This document shows, one piece after another, positions 39,496 through 47,798 of a stretch of DNA of 64,000 nucleotides. Every line of letters begins with the position of its first letter. Positions within the stretch are counted from its first letter, which is position 1. The position numbers and the translations under genes are program-made. This stretch comes from JALOAR01 sp041649415 (GTDB lineage: Bacteria; Patescibacteriota; Minisyncoccia; UBA6257; Colwellbacteraceae), in the NCBI GenBank assembly GCA_041649415.1, contig JBAZND010000001.1:173912-237911 (forward strand), read 5' to 3'. Below the pieces are notes generated by a model that made no database searches, was not told the DNA's origin, and saw only the letters and a list, made by a program, of their open reading frames with translations.

Positions 39496-40260
39496 ATGAA
39501 TTTTGGACTTCAGTCGCTTGTCTCGGACATCGCGGTAGCGATGTTCAAAGTAGCGGCGGCCATCAGCCACCAAAGTTTGAAGTCCGAACTTGAGAACTTG
39601 GCTATCTCTATTGCGGCAAACCCTAACGCAGACAACATTTTCCGCGCGGAAAATGTCCTAACTCTTGGCCGCGAAGTGGGGGAGATAAAACCCATTAACG
39701 CCGTTGTTCTAATTAGAGAATTAGAAAGCCTTAGAAGGGACTTGCTTGTCTTGCCAAAACAGAGTGAAAACAAACTGCCCGAGAATGTGGACATTGCATC
39801 TAAATTTGTCCACTCGGCCAGCACCCCCACGTCTAATCAGACGGACACATCCAAACCGCAAACAGATATATCTCGCCGTCAAGCGGACATATCCCGACAA
39901 CAGACGGACAATACAGCAACTTCAGTTAAAAAGACACGGCCAAATAATCATGGACGTAAAGCTACCTTTGACCCGGTCAAGGTGCTTCAATTCATAGCCG
40001 GACATAATATGCCTAAATTAAAAGATATGGAAATGACGTTTACGGAAATCAGTAGCCGCACCGTTCGCCGAACGATTGAGAACCTTATGAAACAAGGTAA
40101 AATTGAGCGTGTCGGCACCCCCGGCCCGAACAGTTACTATCGCGTCGTTTCTATTTCAGCCGAAACAGCCCCCATTCCCGTTACGCCCCGCGAGACCGAG
40201 CAAAACGAAGATATTCCCCAACTGTCTTATAACGAAAGTCCCGAAGTTATTGCCCTGTAA
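39496..40260 (+). CDS. DNA-binding-like protein with C-terminal winged-helix region (hypothetical)
   Basis: 254 aa. Helical N-terminal part (1-95), a disordered Gln/Thr/Ser linker (about 105-145, with TDTSKPQTDISRRQADISRQ), a basic stretch (KKTRPNNHGRK), then a winged-helix-like segment (about 153-212: DPVKVLQFIAGHNMPKLKDMEMTFTEISSRTVRRTIENLMKQGKIERVGTPGPNSYYRVV). The TVRRTIENLMKQGKIERVG helix-turn-helix and wing look like DNA binding. The linker DNA contains several GGACA motifs, including an inverted pair GTGGACA/TGTCCAC at 39787-39813. Family not recognised; regulator is a guess. Confidence 0.7.
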   Translation: MNFGLQSLVSDIAVAMFKVAAAISHQSLKSELENLAISIAANPNADNIFRAENVLTLGREVGEIKPINAVVLIRELESLRRDLLVLPKQSENKLPENVDIASKFVHSASTPTSNQTDTSKPQTDISRRQADISRQQTDNTATSVKKTRPNNHGRKATFDPVKVLQFIAGHNMPKLKDMEMTFTEISSRTVRRTIENLMKQGKIERVGTPGPNSYYRVVSISAETAPIPVTPRETEQNEDIPQLSYNESPEVIAL

Positions 40261-40275
40261 CTCTTTTCCCTCGTG

Positions 40276-40304
40276 TTGCGTTATACCTAGTGAATCGCTA
40301 TAAT
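40276..40304 (+). promoter_or_regulatory. Strong promoter for the large surface protein
   Basis: TTGCGT (40276-40281), 17 bp, TATAAT (40299-40304). This gives a leader of about 250 nt before the ATG at 40561. Confidence 0.65.
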
Positions 40305-40310
40305 GCGGTT

Positions 40311-40560
40311 TGAGCAAAGGCTTTGTGTGAGGCGAGGCCGTTGTTGTCCCGTATTGTGTTTATTTCCGTGCCTCACATGATAGTGAGGCTTTGTTGTTTT
40401 AGCCTAGCCTCGCTTAAAAATTTCGCTTTTAGGACCTCCCTGTTTCGGCAAGCTTGTCCACTCATCCTCACGAAGATGGTCGGCGGGTCGGTTGCGGATA
40501 GGGGAATAAGGTCATCTGAAAAAAACAAACAAAATCAAAAATTATCTGAATTTGTACAAA
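40311..40560 (+). promoter_or_regulatory. Long structured 5' leader of the surface protein mRNA
   Basis: The 300-bp gap holds no gene. The leader can form TGTGAGGC...GCCTCACA (about 40324-40380) and AGTGAGGCT...AGCCTCGCT (about 40382-40414). The last 50 nt are A-rich and unstructured with no SD (only AATCAAAAATTATC). Such a leader could stabilise the mRNA of an abundant protein; a riboswitch or autoregulation is possible but unsupported. Confidence 0.5.
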
Positions 40561-43500
40561 ATGAGTAAAATTGCACGCAAACTTGGAGTTGCCTTTATCG
40601 GTTTGGCAACCATTGCGAGTTTTTCTGTGCCTGCCTTCGGTCAAACGACTGAAGAGCTTCAGGCCCAGATTAACGCGCTTCTGGCCCAAATCTCGGCCCT
40701 TCAAGCACAGCTCGGCGGTTCTACTACTGGTGGTTCAACTTCTACCTATAACTTTACCCGCGACCTCACCGTGGGTTCTACGGGTGAAGATGTTAGGGCC
40801 CTCCAGCAGTATTTGAACTCTAAGGGCTTTACTGTTGCCACTTCCGGAGCTGGCTCCGTTGGCAATGAGTCAACCTACTTCGGTTCGTTGACGAAAAATG
40901 CATTGGCTAGCTTCCAAGCTGCCAATGGAATTTCTCCTACTGCCGGATACTTCGGCCCCATCACTCGCGCTAAAATCGCGTCTCTTGGTGGCGGAACAAC
41001 CGGTGGAGGAACTACGACTCCTATCGGCGCTCCTTTGACTGTCAGTTTGGCCTCTACCACTCCGGCTGGGACCAATGTTTTGGCTGGTTCTGCGAATAAC
41101 GTTGTCACTCGCTTAACCTTCACCGCCGGAAATGATGCGGATGCCACGATCACCGGATTGACCATTAAGTCATTCGGTACTGCTGCTTTGAACGCCGCCG
41201 ATATCGCTCGCGTTAAAATCTATGATGGCACCATCCAGAAAGGCTTGACCCAGATCCAGGTAAACGGTACTTCTACCTTTACCTTCGCTCCGGCTCTCGT
41301 CATTCCTAAAGGCACCTCTAAGACCTATGACGTCGTTGTCGATGTCGCCGCGACCGGTGTTGCTACGCCGTCAGCTACCGTTAAAATGGGTATCGAATCT
41401 GCCTCCAAAATTATTGGCAGCAGCTTCGGTGGCACTTTCCCGATAGTTGGTAATAGCAATACTATCGTTGCTGGTGGTTCTATCGGCACCGTTACTGTTA
41501 CTGCCGGCGCTCCGACTCCGACGAACAACACTTATGTCGGCGCCAAGGACGTTGTCCTCGGTAACTTCATTGTTACCGCCGGCACCAACGAAGACGTTAA
41601 GGTAACACAGCTTAATGTCGCTTACGGTGGCGGCGCTGGTACTGCTTCAACTATCACTGATACCGATGTTTCTAACATCAGAGTTAAAGTTGATGGTGTT
41701 GTTACTGGTACTCCTGCCAACTTTGCTACTCGCAGAGCTACCATTGATCTCACAAACCCTGTCATCTTAACCAAGGGTACCTCTAAAGTATTCCAGATTA
41801 TCGGTGACATCACTTCGGGCGCTGCTCGCATCATCGAATTGGATAATGCCTTAAACTCTATCAATGGTTTGGGTATTACTTCCGGTGTCGGTGTAACAGG
41901 TGGTGGAGTTGCTGGCGCAACCGCTCGCTTGGGTGCTACAAGCGCCATCACAATCGGAGCTGGCCAACTCTCCATCTCTGTTAGCAGTTCTTCTCCTGCC
42001 GGTGCTTCAGCTGTCGTTGTTCGCTCCATTACCCCCCAGGTCTTGGGCGTCTATGATATCCGCGCCGTTGGTGAAGATATGCTTGTTAACACTGTTACAA
42101 TGACGATTGGTGGTGATGCTGCTGCTGCTGGCTCAATCAGCAACGTTGGTCTTTATGATGAGACTGGAGCCTTATTGTCCAACCAAGTCACATTGGCTGC
42201 TACTGATTGGGATAACACTCCCACTACCCAGACATTCACGATGAACTGGTTAATCCCTGCCAACACAACTAAGAAGATGTATGTTAAGGGAACGACCAAT
42301 ACGATTACTGCTCCTGCTGCAGCTACTGTCACCTCGACTTTGGCTTTGGTTGGAGGTAGTTCTGTCGTTGCAACCGGTTTGTCCTCGTCAGGCATCGCTG
42401 GTCCGAACAACGTCACTTCAGCATCGGTTTTGGCTTTACCGGCAATGACTATCAATGCCACTGCCACTTACCTTGCTGTTGGTGATAACACTACGACTGC
42501 CATTGATCAGAATGTCATTGGTCCTGTCTCCCAGGTAACCCTTGGTTACTTGAAAGTTACGGCCCAGAACGAAGACCAAGACTATAGAAGGCTTCAATTC
42601 ACTCCGGTTACATCAGTTGGAGATCTTAGTACCGTTGCTTCAGGCGTTGCCCTCTTTGATGGCACTACCCAAGTAACCAACTTTGTTGCTCCTCTGACTG
42701 TTGCTACGGCTCTAGTTGGCAGCAATTGTATTACCGCTACTGCTGGTGGAGGAAATGTGTTGGCTGGCGACGTCTGTTTTGCCGCTACCGACACCTTAAC
42801 TCCTACTACTTTCGGCCTTAATACTCCGAAGTCTCTAAGGATTGTTGCCAATCTCTTGACTCCGGCTGCTGAAAATATAACTACCCGCCTCACCGTTGCT
42901 GCTACCAACCTTGAAACTCTCGGTAAGACTTCTGGTGTTGTTGCCAGTAACGCTAATGCCATTGACCTTCGCACTACTAGCAGTCTTGGCACGGGCGGAA
43001 CTTACACGACTCGTTCCAATGTTGTTGAGATTGTGAAAGACGCTACGTCTCCTTCAGGAAACGTTCGTGGAACCTTTACTACTCATGGCATCTGGAAGCT
43101 GACTGCCAATGGTACTGCAAACACTGTGAATATCGGCCGCATCGTCTTTACTTCCCGCGTCGGACTTCCGAACGTGGCTGGTAATCTCGCAACTGTTGCT
43201 ATGTTCAGACTGTACAATGTATCAACTGGTCAAGTTATCGCTTCTCAAGCGAGTCAGGTAGACAATGTTGCTGGCACGGTAACCTTTGACGGAATCGTCG
43301 GCACTCAGCTTCAGCTGACCCGAGGCGTTCCTCAATCGATTGCTTTGCAGGTAACTACTACCTCAACTGCCGTTTGGCCGATTAATACTCAATTGCAGTG
43401 GTCTGTCACGTCTGCTGCTAACGTATCGGTTGGTTCTTACGGTGCCGCAACTGACTTGGCTGTTGCCACCGACACAGACTTTGGTGCTGCGATCTTGCTT

Positions 43501-43986
43501 CCGACTCATGCAAATACCACCGGTGGTATCTTGAAGACCGGTGTTGCTGGTGCCGCCTTCGTTGTTGGCACCGACCAGCTTTACTTAGTTGGAGTCGCTG
43601 GATCTGGTACGGGAGTTGTCACGGCTGGTGACACGCTCTTAATCCCGAATGCTGCTGACATAGCTGCCGGCCGCTACGCGGGACGCGTTATGGTTGCTGC
43701 CGATCCGGACGTTGTTGCTGGAACGGGTATCGTTGTTCCGACCCTTGCCATCACCAATACTGGTGCTGTTGGTAAGACTGGCGCCGCCGCTGCGGCTGGT
43801 GTCTACGGAACAGACGGCTTCTATATCAAGGGAGCTGCTGCTTCGGCTGCTACCGTTGAAGCTGGTGACATCCGTGGTTTAGGTGGTGGTACGATCCTTA
43901 CAGGTAAAGACTACTCTGGCGCTATCGGTTATGGCGGCACTGTGTGGTCTATCCCTGCGGATGCGAACACTGTCACCCTTCCGTAA
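40561..43986 (+). CDS. Large secreted surface (S-layer candidate) protein with peptidoglycan-binding domain
   Basis: 1141 aa. Signal peptide (1-22, ending VPAFG), a short coiled coil of Leu/Gln repeats (TTEELQAQINALLAQISALQ), a PG_binding_1 domain (about 60-140: DLTVGSTGEDVRALQQYLNSKG, GYFGPITRAKIASLG), then about 1000 residues of Gly/Thr/Ala/Val-rich beta repeats with few Lys/Arg. Own strong promoter, long leader and terminator. It uses GCT, ACT and GTT codons heavily, unlike neighbours, as a highly expressed gene would. An S-layer or adhesin role is inferred from size, secretion and composition. Confidence 0.85.
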   Translation: MSKIARKLGVAFIGLATIASFSVPAFGQTTEELQAQINALLAQISALQAQLGGSTTGGSTSTYNFTRDLTVGSTGEDVRALQQYLNSKGFTVATSGAGSVGNESTYFGSLTKNALASFQAANGISPTAGYFGPITRAKIASLGGGTTGGGTTTPIGAPLTVSLASTTPAGTNVLAGSANNVVTRLTFTAGNDADATITGLTIKSFGTAALNAADIARVKIYDGTIQKGLTQIQVNGTSTFTFAPALVIPKGTSKTYDVVVDVAATGVATPSATVKMGIESASKIIGSSFGGTFPIVGNSNTIVAGGSIGTVTVTAGAPTPTNNTYVGAKDVVLGNFIVTAGTNEDVKVTQLNVAYGGGAGTASTITDTDVSNIRVKVDGVVTGTPANFATRRATIDLTNPVILTKGTSKVFQIIGDITSGAARIIELDNALNSINGLGITSGVGVTGGGVAGATARLGATSAITIGAGQLSISVSSSSPAGASAVVVRSITPQVLGVYDIRAVGEDMLVNTVTMTIGGDAAAAGSISNVGLYDETGALLSNQVTLAATDWDNTPTTQTFTMNWLIPANTTKKMYVKGTTNTITAPAAATVTSTLALVGGSSVVATGLSSSGIAGPNNVTSASVLALPAMTINATATYLAVGDNTTTAIDQNVIGPVSQVTLGYLKVTAQNEDQDYRRLQFTPVTSVGDLSTVASGVALFDGTTQVTNFVAPLTVATALVGSNCITATAGGGNVLAGDVCFAATDTLTPTTFGLNTPKSLRIVANLLTPAAENITTRLTVAATNLETLGKTSGVVASNANAIDLRTTSSLGTGGTYTTRSNVVEIVKDATSPSGNVRGTFTTHGIWKLTANGTANTVNIGRIVFTSRVGLPNVAGNLATVAMFRLYNVSTGQVIASQASQVDNVAGTVTFDGIVGTQLQLTRGVPQSIALQVTTTSTAVWPINTQLQWSVTSAANVSVGSYGAATDLAVATDTDFGAAILLPTHANTTGGILKTGVAGAAFVVGTDQLYLVGVAGSGTGVVTAGDTLLIPNAADIAAGRYAGRVMVAADPDVVAGTGIVVPTLAITNTGAVGKTGAAAAAGVYGTDGFYIKGAAASAATVEAGDIRGLGGGTILTGKDYSGAIGYGGTVWSIPADANTVTLP

Positions 43987-44015
43987 TGTAGTTTCGCTGT
44001 AGCTCATAACAGCGC

Positions 44016-44046
44016 AAAAACTCCCCTTAAGGGGAGTTTTTGTTTT
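44016..44046 (+). terminator. Terminator after the large surface protein gene
   Basis: AAAAACTCCCC-TTAA-GGGGAGTTTTT, followed by GTTTT. Confidence 0.93.
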
Positions 44047-44097
44047 CCCACTTTTATATTTAAAGGCGGTTATTCGCATTGTTCCTCTATATATCAA

Positions 44098-44106
44098 TGT
44101 TATAAT
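44098..44106 (+). promoter_or_regulatory. Extended -10 of the second surface protein gene
   Basis: TGtTATAAT, with TATAAT at 44101-44106. It would give a leader of roughly 105 nt without an SD; the last 40 nt are A-rich. The 44047-44216 gap holds nothing else recognisable. Confidence 0.55.
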
Positions 44107-44216
44107 TTACCCATACGGCTTGTACCTTGTGTCCACTTGCTTTTTGCTTGGTCGATAGTATCAGGGAAAGCTGTCAAAACTAAACAAATAAAAATTAATA
44201 AAATTATTTTGATAAA

Positions 44217-45578
44217 ATGATAAAACTTAAAAAATTAATTTCTCTATTGGGAGTTGCCGCTGTAATGCTGATGTTTGGAGCCGATTCAGCGTCGGCTGCA
44301 GCGATTACAAGCCCGAGCGACACGCTCTCAAATAGCGTTATTTCAGCTGCCTCTAGTCACACTATTACGTTCGTAACGCCCACTGGCGCCGGTAATAACA
44401 CCGATACGATAATCCTGACTTTTCCCGCCGACTTCAACTTAACTGGCAAGAATATTGCCACGGTTACCTTTACTCACGGAGCGACAACCGGACTTGAAAA
44501 TACGGAAGTTTTAGCCGCGGCTCCTTCTGCCACGGATTGGGGTGCGGTTTTTTCTGGAACGCAAGACAGAGTCCTCACATTGACCGCCCCTACTGATGGT
44601 ATTGGCGCCGCTGAAGTGCTTGCTGGCGATAAAATAATTATCACTTACGATAATACGGATTCAGTTAATGCGAGCACGGCTAATAATTACAACATAGCTG
44701 TAAGCGGAACTTTTGGCGATTCCGGTAATGTGCCTGTAACGGTAAATCCTGCTGCCGTTACCGGTCTTTTCTGTCAGAGTCCTAATCAGGCGGGAGCAGT
44801 TTATCTTACATGGACGGTACCGGCAGGCGTTACCGGAGGGTATGTTATTCGTTACTCATCGGGTGATATTACTACCCAAAACTTGTTTAACGCCGCGACC
44901 GATTATGTGAATACATTCGCGAATGGCACGCCCGGACAATCTTCCGGATCCAATCTCTTAATCGGTCTTGCGCCGAATGCCACCTATTTCTTCAACGTTG
45001 AGGCAAAGGGAGCTGGAACGAGCCAAGGCGCGATATCAAATACCGGCGTTGTTTGCCGCATTGGTGCTGGATCATCTTCAAGCACGACTATCGTGGCCAG
45101 TGCTCCAGCCTCTGCTATTACGAGCCCTGTTGCTAATTCAAGCTTCCCCGCAGAAGACACCATAACCATTACTGGAACCAGCTCCGACAGTTCCGCTTCT
45201 TCCATTAATAGAGTTGAAGTTTCAACTGACGGAGGAACCACATGGGAAGACGCGGTGTTGCTTTCCTCTAATGATACAAATGGAATTGATTGGAAATACG
45301 AATGGAAATTACCCGCTGAAGGGCCGCACACCATTAAAACTCGCGCTACTGATTGGCAGGGGGTTATTGAAACCCCGGGTGACGGCATTACGCTTACCGT
45401 TGGCGCCAAACCCGGAATAATTTATGTTCCCGCCGACCAGATTCCAAGCTCTTCTGCAACGTCTAATCAGCTTCAAACTCAACTGCAGACTCAACTACAG
45501 ACGTTAAGAACGCAACTCTTAAACTTGCTTATGCAGTTAGTAACTAAACTTCAAACGCAGTTGTTGCAGATTAGATAG
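44217..45578 (+). CDS. Secreted surface protein with fibronectin-like and Ig-like domains and Leu/Gln coiled-coil tail
   Basis: 453 aa. Signal peptide (1-27, ending ADSASA), an N-terminal beta domain (30-175: TITFVTPTGAGNNTDTIILTFPADFNLTGKNIATVTF), a fibronectin III-like part (GLFCQSPNQAGAVYLTWTVPAGVTGGYVIRYSSG...LAPNATYFFNVEA), then a bacterial Ig-like part (ITSPVANSSFPAEDTITITGTSSDSSAS...TDWQGVIETPGDGITLTV), a linker and a Gln/Leu/Thr repeat (LQTQLQTQLQTLRTQLLNLL). The tail matches the N-terminal Leu/Gln segment of the preceding protein in type, so the two may assemble. No SD. Confidence 0.83.
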   Translation: MIKLKKLISLLGVAAVMLMFGADSASAAAITSPSDTLSNSVISAASSHTITFVTPTGAGNNTDTIILTFPADFNLTGKNIATVTFTHGATTGLENTEVLAAAPSATDWGAVFSGTQDRVLTLTAPTDGIGAAEVLAGDKIIITYDNTDSVNASTANNYNIAVSGTFGDSGNVPVTVNPAAVTGLFCQSPNQAGAVYLTWTVPAGVTGGYVIRYSSGDITTQNLFNAATDYVNTFANGTPGQSSGSNLLIGLAPNATYFFNVEAKGAGTSQGAISNTGVVCRIGAGSSSSTTIVASAPASAITSPVANSSFPAEDTITITGTSSDSSASSINRVEVSTDGGTTWEDAVLLSSNDTNGIDWKYEWKLPAEGPHTIKTRATDWQGVIETPGDGITLTVGAKPGIIYVPADQIPSSSATSNQLQTQLQTQLQTLRTQLLNLLMQLVTKLQTQLLQIR

Positions 45579-45600
45579 TTCATCGCGCAATTCCTAAACC

Positions 45601-45626
45601 AAAAAACGGGTTTTACCCGTTTTTTG
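45601..45626 (+). terminator. Terminator after the second surface protein gene
   Basis: AAAAAACGGG and CCCGTTTTTT pair across 5 nt, followed by GG. Confidence 0.9.
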
Positions 45627-45751
45627 GTTGCTTATCGGAACAAGTTTTCATCCCAAACGAATTTCATTATTCAGCTCTACTAAAAAAGTAAACGATGAAC
45701 ACCTTAAATACACATCTTTTATTAGCAGAATGAAAAAAAGTTGGAGCATTA

Positions 45752-45807
45752 AATAAAAAAAGGCCCCAGGAGGACGAAACCTCAAGGGAGCCTTTTCGTG
45801 ATGATAC
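45752..45807 (-). ncRNA. Candidate small RNA on the minus strand with consensus promoter
   Basis: Minus strand: TTGATG (45843-45838), 18 bp spacer, TATAAT (45819-45814). The predicted start is near 45807. The RNA of about 55 nt forms GGCTCCC...GGGGCC-type pairing with TCCTCC in the right arm, then seven U's (45761-45755). Everything needed for a short independent RNA is present. The CCUCCU segment resembles the anti-SD of 16S rRNA. The rest of the 45627-45898 gap is A/T-rich and holds nothing else clear. Confidence 0.5.
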
Positions 45808-45898
45808 ACTCCCATTATAAACTGTCGATAATCTTTACATCAAGACGGTAAAGAGGATTAAACTCGCTCCAATTCATCCCTTTCCTTATAATTAATCG

Positions 45899-47338
45899 GT
45901 GAACTCTAAAATTATTAAAAATGCTGTATGGCTGTTTTCCGGTCAGATAGTCGGCCGCGCGCTTCGGGCAATTCTCATTATTATCGCCGCCCGCTTGCTT
46001 GGCACATCCGACTGGGGAATCTTTTCTTACGCCATTTCGCTTGCCGCCGCCTTTACCGTTTTTTCGGACGTTGGCATCAACGCGCTTTTGGTCCGCGAAG
46101 GAAACCGCGATCCGAATCTTGTTCGGAAGTATCTTTCAACTGGACTCGCGATTAAACTAGCGCTTCTCATTGTCCTGGCTTTACTCGCTGTGCTTTTAAA
46201 GGACGTCATTATTCGTATTCCCGAAGCCGCAAGTCTTATTTATCTGATTATCATTATCTTTATCTTTGACTCGCTAAGGGATTATGTCTCTGCTCTCGCG
46301 CGTTCTTTTGAACGGATGGACATTGAGGCTGAAGGACAAATCATTACGAATATCGGCATTGTCGCTTTCGGTCTTATGTTCTTATTTATCGATCCAACAG
46401 CCGCCCATCTCGCATTCGGTTACGTTTTGGGCACGTTAATCGGCCTTATCGCGGTTTTCCTGCCTCTTAGACATTATTTCAAAGGGCTTGTAAAGGAATT
46501 TAATCGGAAGTTAATTAAGAAGATTCTCGTTTCTGCTTGGCCTTTTGGTCTCGTAAGTTTAATGGGCGTGATTACGGTTAATACCGACACGATTGTTTTA
46601 GGTTCCATTGGCTCGGCTTCGGACGTTGGATTATTTGCCGCCGCCCAAAAACCCGTCCAGCTTCTTTATCTTATTCCGAGTCTTCTTGTTGCTGCTTTTC
46701 TTCCTACTCTTTCTCGTGAAGCGGAAAAAACTGGTCAATTCCGCGAAACGTTGGAAAAAGGTTTGAAGGCTGTTTATCTATTTGCAATACCGTTAGCTTT
46801 GGGTGGCGTTCTTGCGGCAAAATCCGTCATCCATTTGTTATACGGACCGGAATTCCAGTCGTCTTATATAAGCTTTGCCCTTTTATCCGCTACGTTCCTC
46901 TTTGTTTTTCCTTCCATCTTTTTCACGAATGCCCTCTTTGCCAGAAACAGCCAAAAATCTTTTTACGGCTATCTGGCGATAGGCGTTCTCGCAAACGTCG
47001 CCCTTGATTTGGCGCTGATTCCTTTTTTAGGAATCGCCGGATGCGCTCTCGCAACCCTTATCGTCCAGATTACGCTTTTCGTCTACGGAGTGGTAAGACT
47101 CAAAAAATCACTCTCATTTCGTGTGTTCCCCGACATTCACCGGATTATTATATCCACGCTCATCATGTCCACTGTAGTTATCGGCCTTTTGCTTTTGCAT
47201 GCCTATCCGGCCATCATTCTCTCAGCCGGTCTTATCGTTTATTTCTTAGCCCTCATTATTCTTCGTGAGCCGACGCTTAAGGAAATTGTGGAAGCTCTTC
47301 GCAAAAAACCCGGTCTTACCTCAAGTGTAGAGGTGTAG
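45899..47338 (+). CDS. Polysaccharide/lipid flippase, MOP (Wzx/MATE-like) superfamily
   Basis: 479 aa with GTG start, 12-14 hydrophobic helices. IKNAVWLFSGQIVGRALRAILIIIAARLLGTSDWGIFSYAISLAAAFTVFSDVGINALLVRE is the typical start of the Wzx-type polysaccharide flippase; GPEFQSSYISFALLSATFLFVFPSIFFTNALFARNSQKSFYGYLAIG is a conserved later part. It would flip lipid-linked sugar units across the membrane. No glycosyltransferases are adjacent, so the substrate is unknown. The surface proteins upstream may be a glycosylation link, which is speculation. Confidence 0.9.
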   Translation: MNSKIIKNAVWLFSGQIVGRALRAILIIIAARLLGTSDWGIFSYAISLAAAFTVFSDVGINALLVREGNRDPNLVRKYLSTGLAIKLALLIVLALLAVLLKDVIIRIPEAASLIYLIIIIFIFDSLRDYVSALARSFERMDIEAEGQIITNIGIVAFGLMFLFIDPTAAHLAFGYVLGTLIGLIAVFLPLRHYFKGLVKEFNRKLIKKILVSAWPFGLVSLMGVITVNTDTIVLGSIGSASDVGLFAAAQKPVQLLYLIPSLLVAAFLPTLSREAEKTGQFRETLEKGLKAVYLFAIPLALGGVLAAKSVIHLLYGPEFQSSYISFALLSATFLFVFPSIFFTNALFARNSQKSFYGYLAIGVLANVALDLALIPFLGIAGCALATLIVQITLFVYGVVRLKKSLSFRVFPDIHRIIISTLIMSTVVIGLLLLHAYPAIILSAGLIVYFLALIILREPTLKEIVEALRKKPGLTSSVEV

Positions 47339-47342
47339 AATA

Positions 47343-47452
47343 TTGACATATGTGTATGCATTAATATACAATTCCTACTAGAATGGTGAGCTGATCACTA
47401 TTGGCTCATTCCATCTGTCGCACAGAACCCCTCACGGGGTTTTCGTGTTTTT
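47343..47452 (+). ncRNA. Short transcription unit (about 75 nt) upstream of the atypical tRNA
   Basis: TTGACA (47343-47348), 16 bp, TATACA (47365-47370), predicted start near 47377, then AACCCC-TCAC-GGGGTT (47426-47441) followed by TTTTCGTGTTTTT. No open frame of note. Two segments are complementary to the anticodon arm of the tRNA-like gene downstream: 47380-47388 (AGAATGGTG) to 47511-47519 and 47409-47420 (TTCCATCTGTCG) to 47520-47531. Confidence 0.5.
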
Positions 47453-47485
47453 ACATATGTTAAAATAACGTTCGTGGATCGGAAC

Positions 47486-47558
47486 GGGCCGGTAGTGTAT
47501 ACGATTAGCACACCATTCTCGACAGATGGAAGAACGGGTTTAACTCCCGTCCGGTCCA
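47486..47558 (+). tRNA. Atypical tRNA-like gene, anticodon position CGA, identity unclear
   Basis: 73-nt cloverleaf: acceptor GGGCCGG/CCGGTCC (one G-U), T8 A9, D stem GTGT/GCAC with 9-nt loop ATACGATTA, A26, anticodon stem CCATT/GATGG with loop CTCGACA, 4-nt variable region AAGA, T arm ACGGG TTTAACT CCCGT, discriminator A. CGA would read UCG (Ser), but the long Ser variable arm is missing. G19 is A and C56 is T, a compensated change; position 37 is C rather than a purine. It is followed by CGCC, not CCA. Upstream 47473-47482 could pair with 47551-47560 as a competing stem. Confidence 0.6.
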
Positions 47559-47560
47559 CG

Positions 47561-47589
47561 CCAAAAACCGCCTATTCGGCGGTTTTTGG
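47561..47589 (+). terminator. Terminator after the atypical tRNA
   Basis: CCAAAAACCGCC and GGCGGTTTTTGG, a perfect 12-bp stem with loop TATTC; the T's lie within the stem. Confidence 0.85.
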
Positions 47590-47617
47590 TTCTGCTATAC
47601 TTAAACCACAATTTAAA

Positions 47618-47794
47618 ATGACCGCTAAAACATTTAATTGGGTAATTCTTGTTTTTGGAATTTGGGTAATTTTATCGCCCATCCTTCTCGGTTCAGTCGG
47701 AACAATTCTTTTTTACAGCAATACCGTCATTGGCGCCCTCTTGGTGGTTTTTGCTGTTAAGAATATAATGGGCGGAAAGAGCATTAAAATATAA
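47618..47794 (+). CDS. Small two-helix membrane protein, SPW repeat type
   Basis: 58 aa from the ATG at 47618. FNWVILVFGIWVILSPILLG carries the W..L.FGIW.ILSP pattern of the SPW family, followed by a second helix VIGALLVVFAVKNIM. Family function is unknown. It starts 29 nt after the terminator of the tRNA-like gene and 4 nt before the glutaredoxin gene, so it is the first gene of a small operon with it and the reductase. No SD. Confidence 0.78.
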   Translation: MTAKTFNWVILVFGIWVILSPILLGSVGTILFYSNTVIGALLVVFAVKNIMGGKSIKI

Positions 47795-47798
47795 ACCA

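Noticed and set aside
47486..47558. Simple tRNA-Ser(CGA)
   Set aside because: The long variable arm of serine tRNAs is missing and several conserved positions differ, so a plain serine label is not justified.
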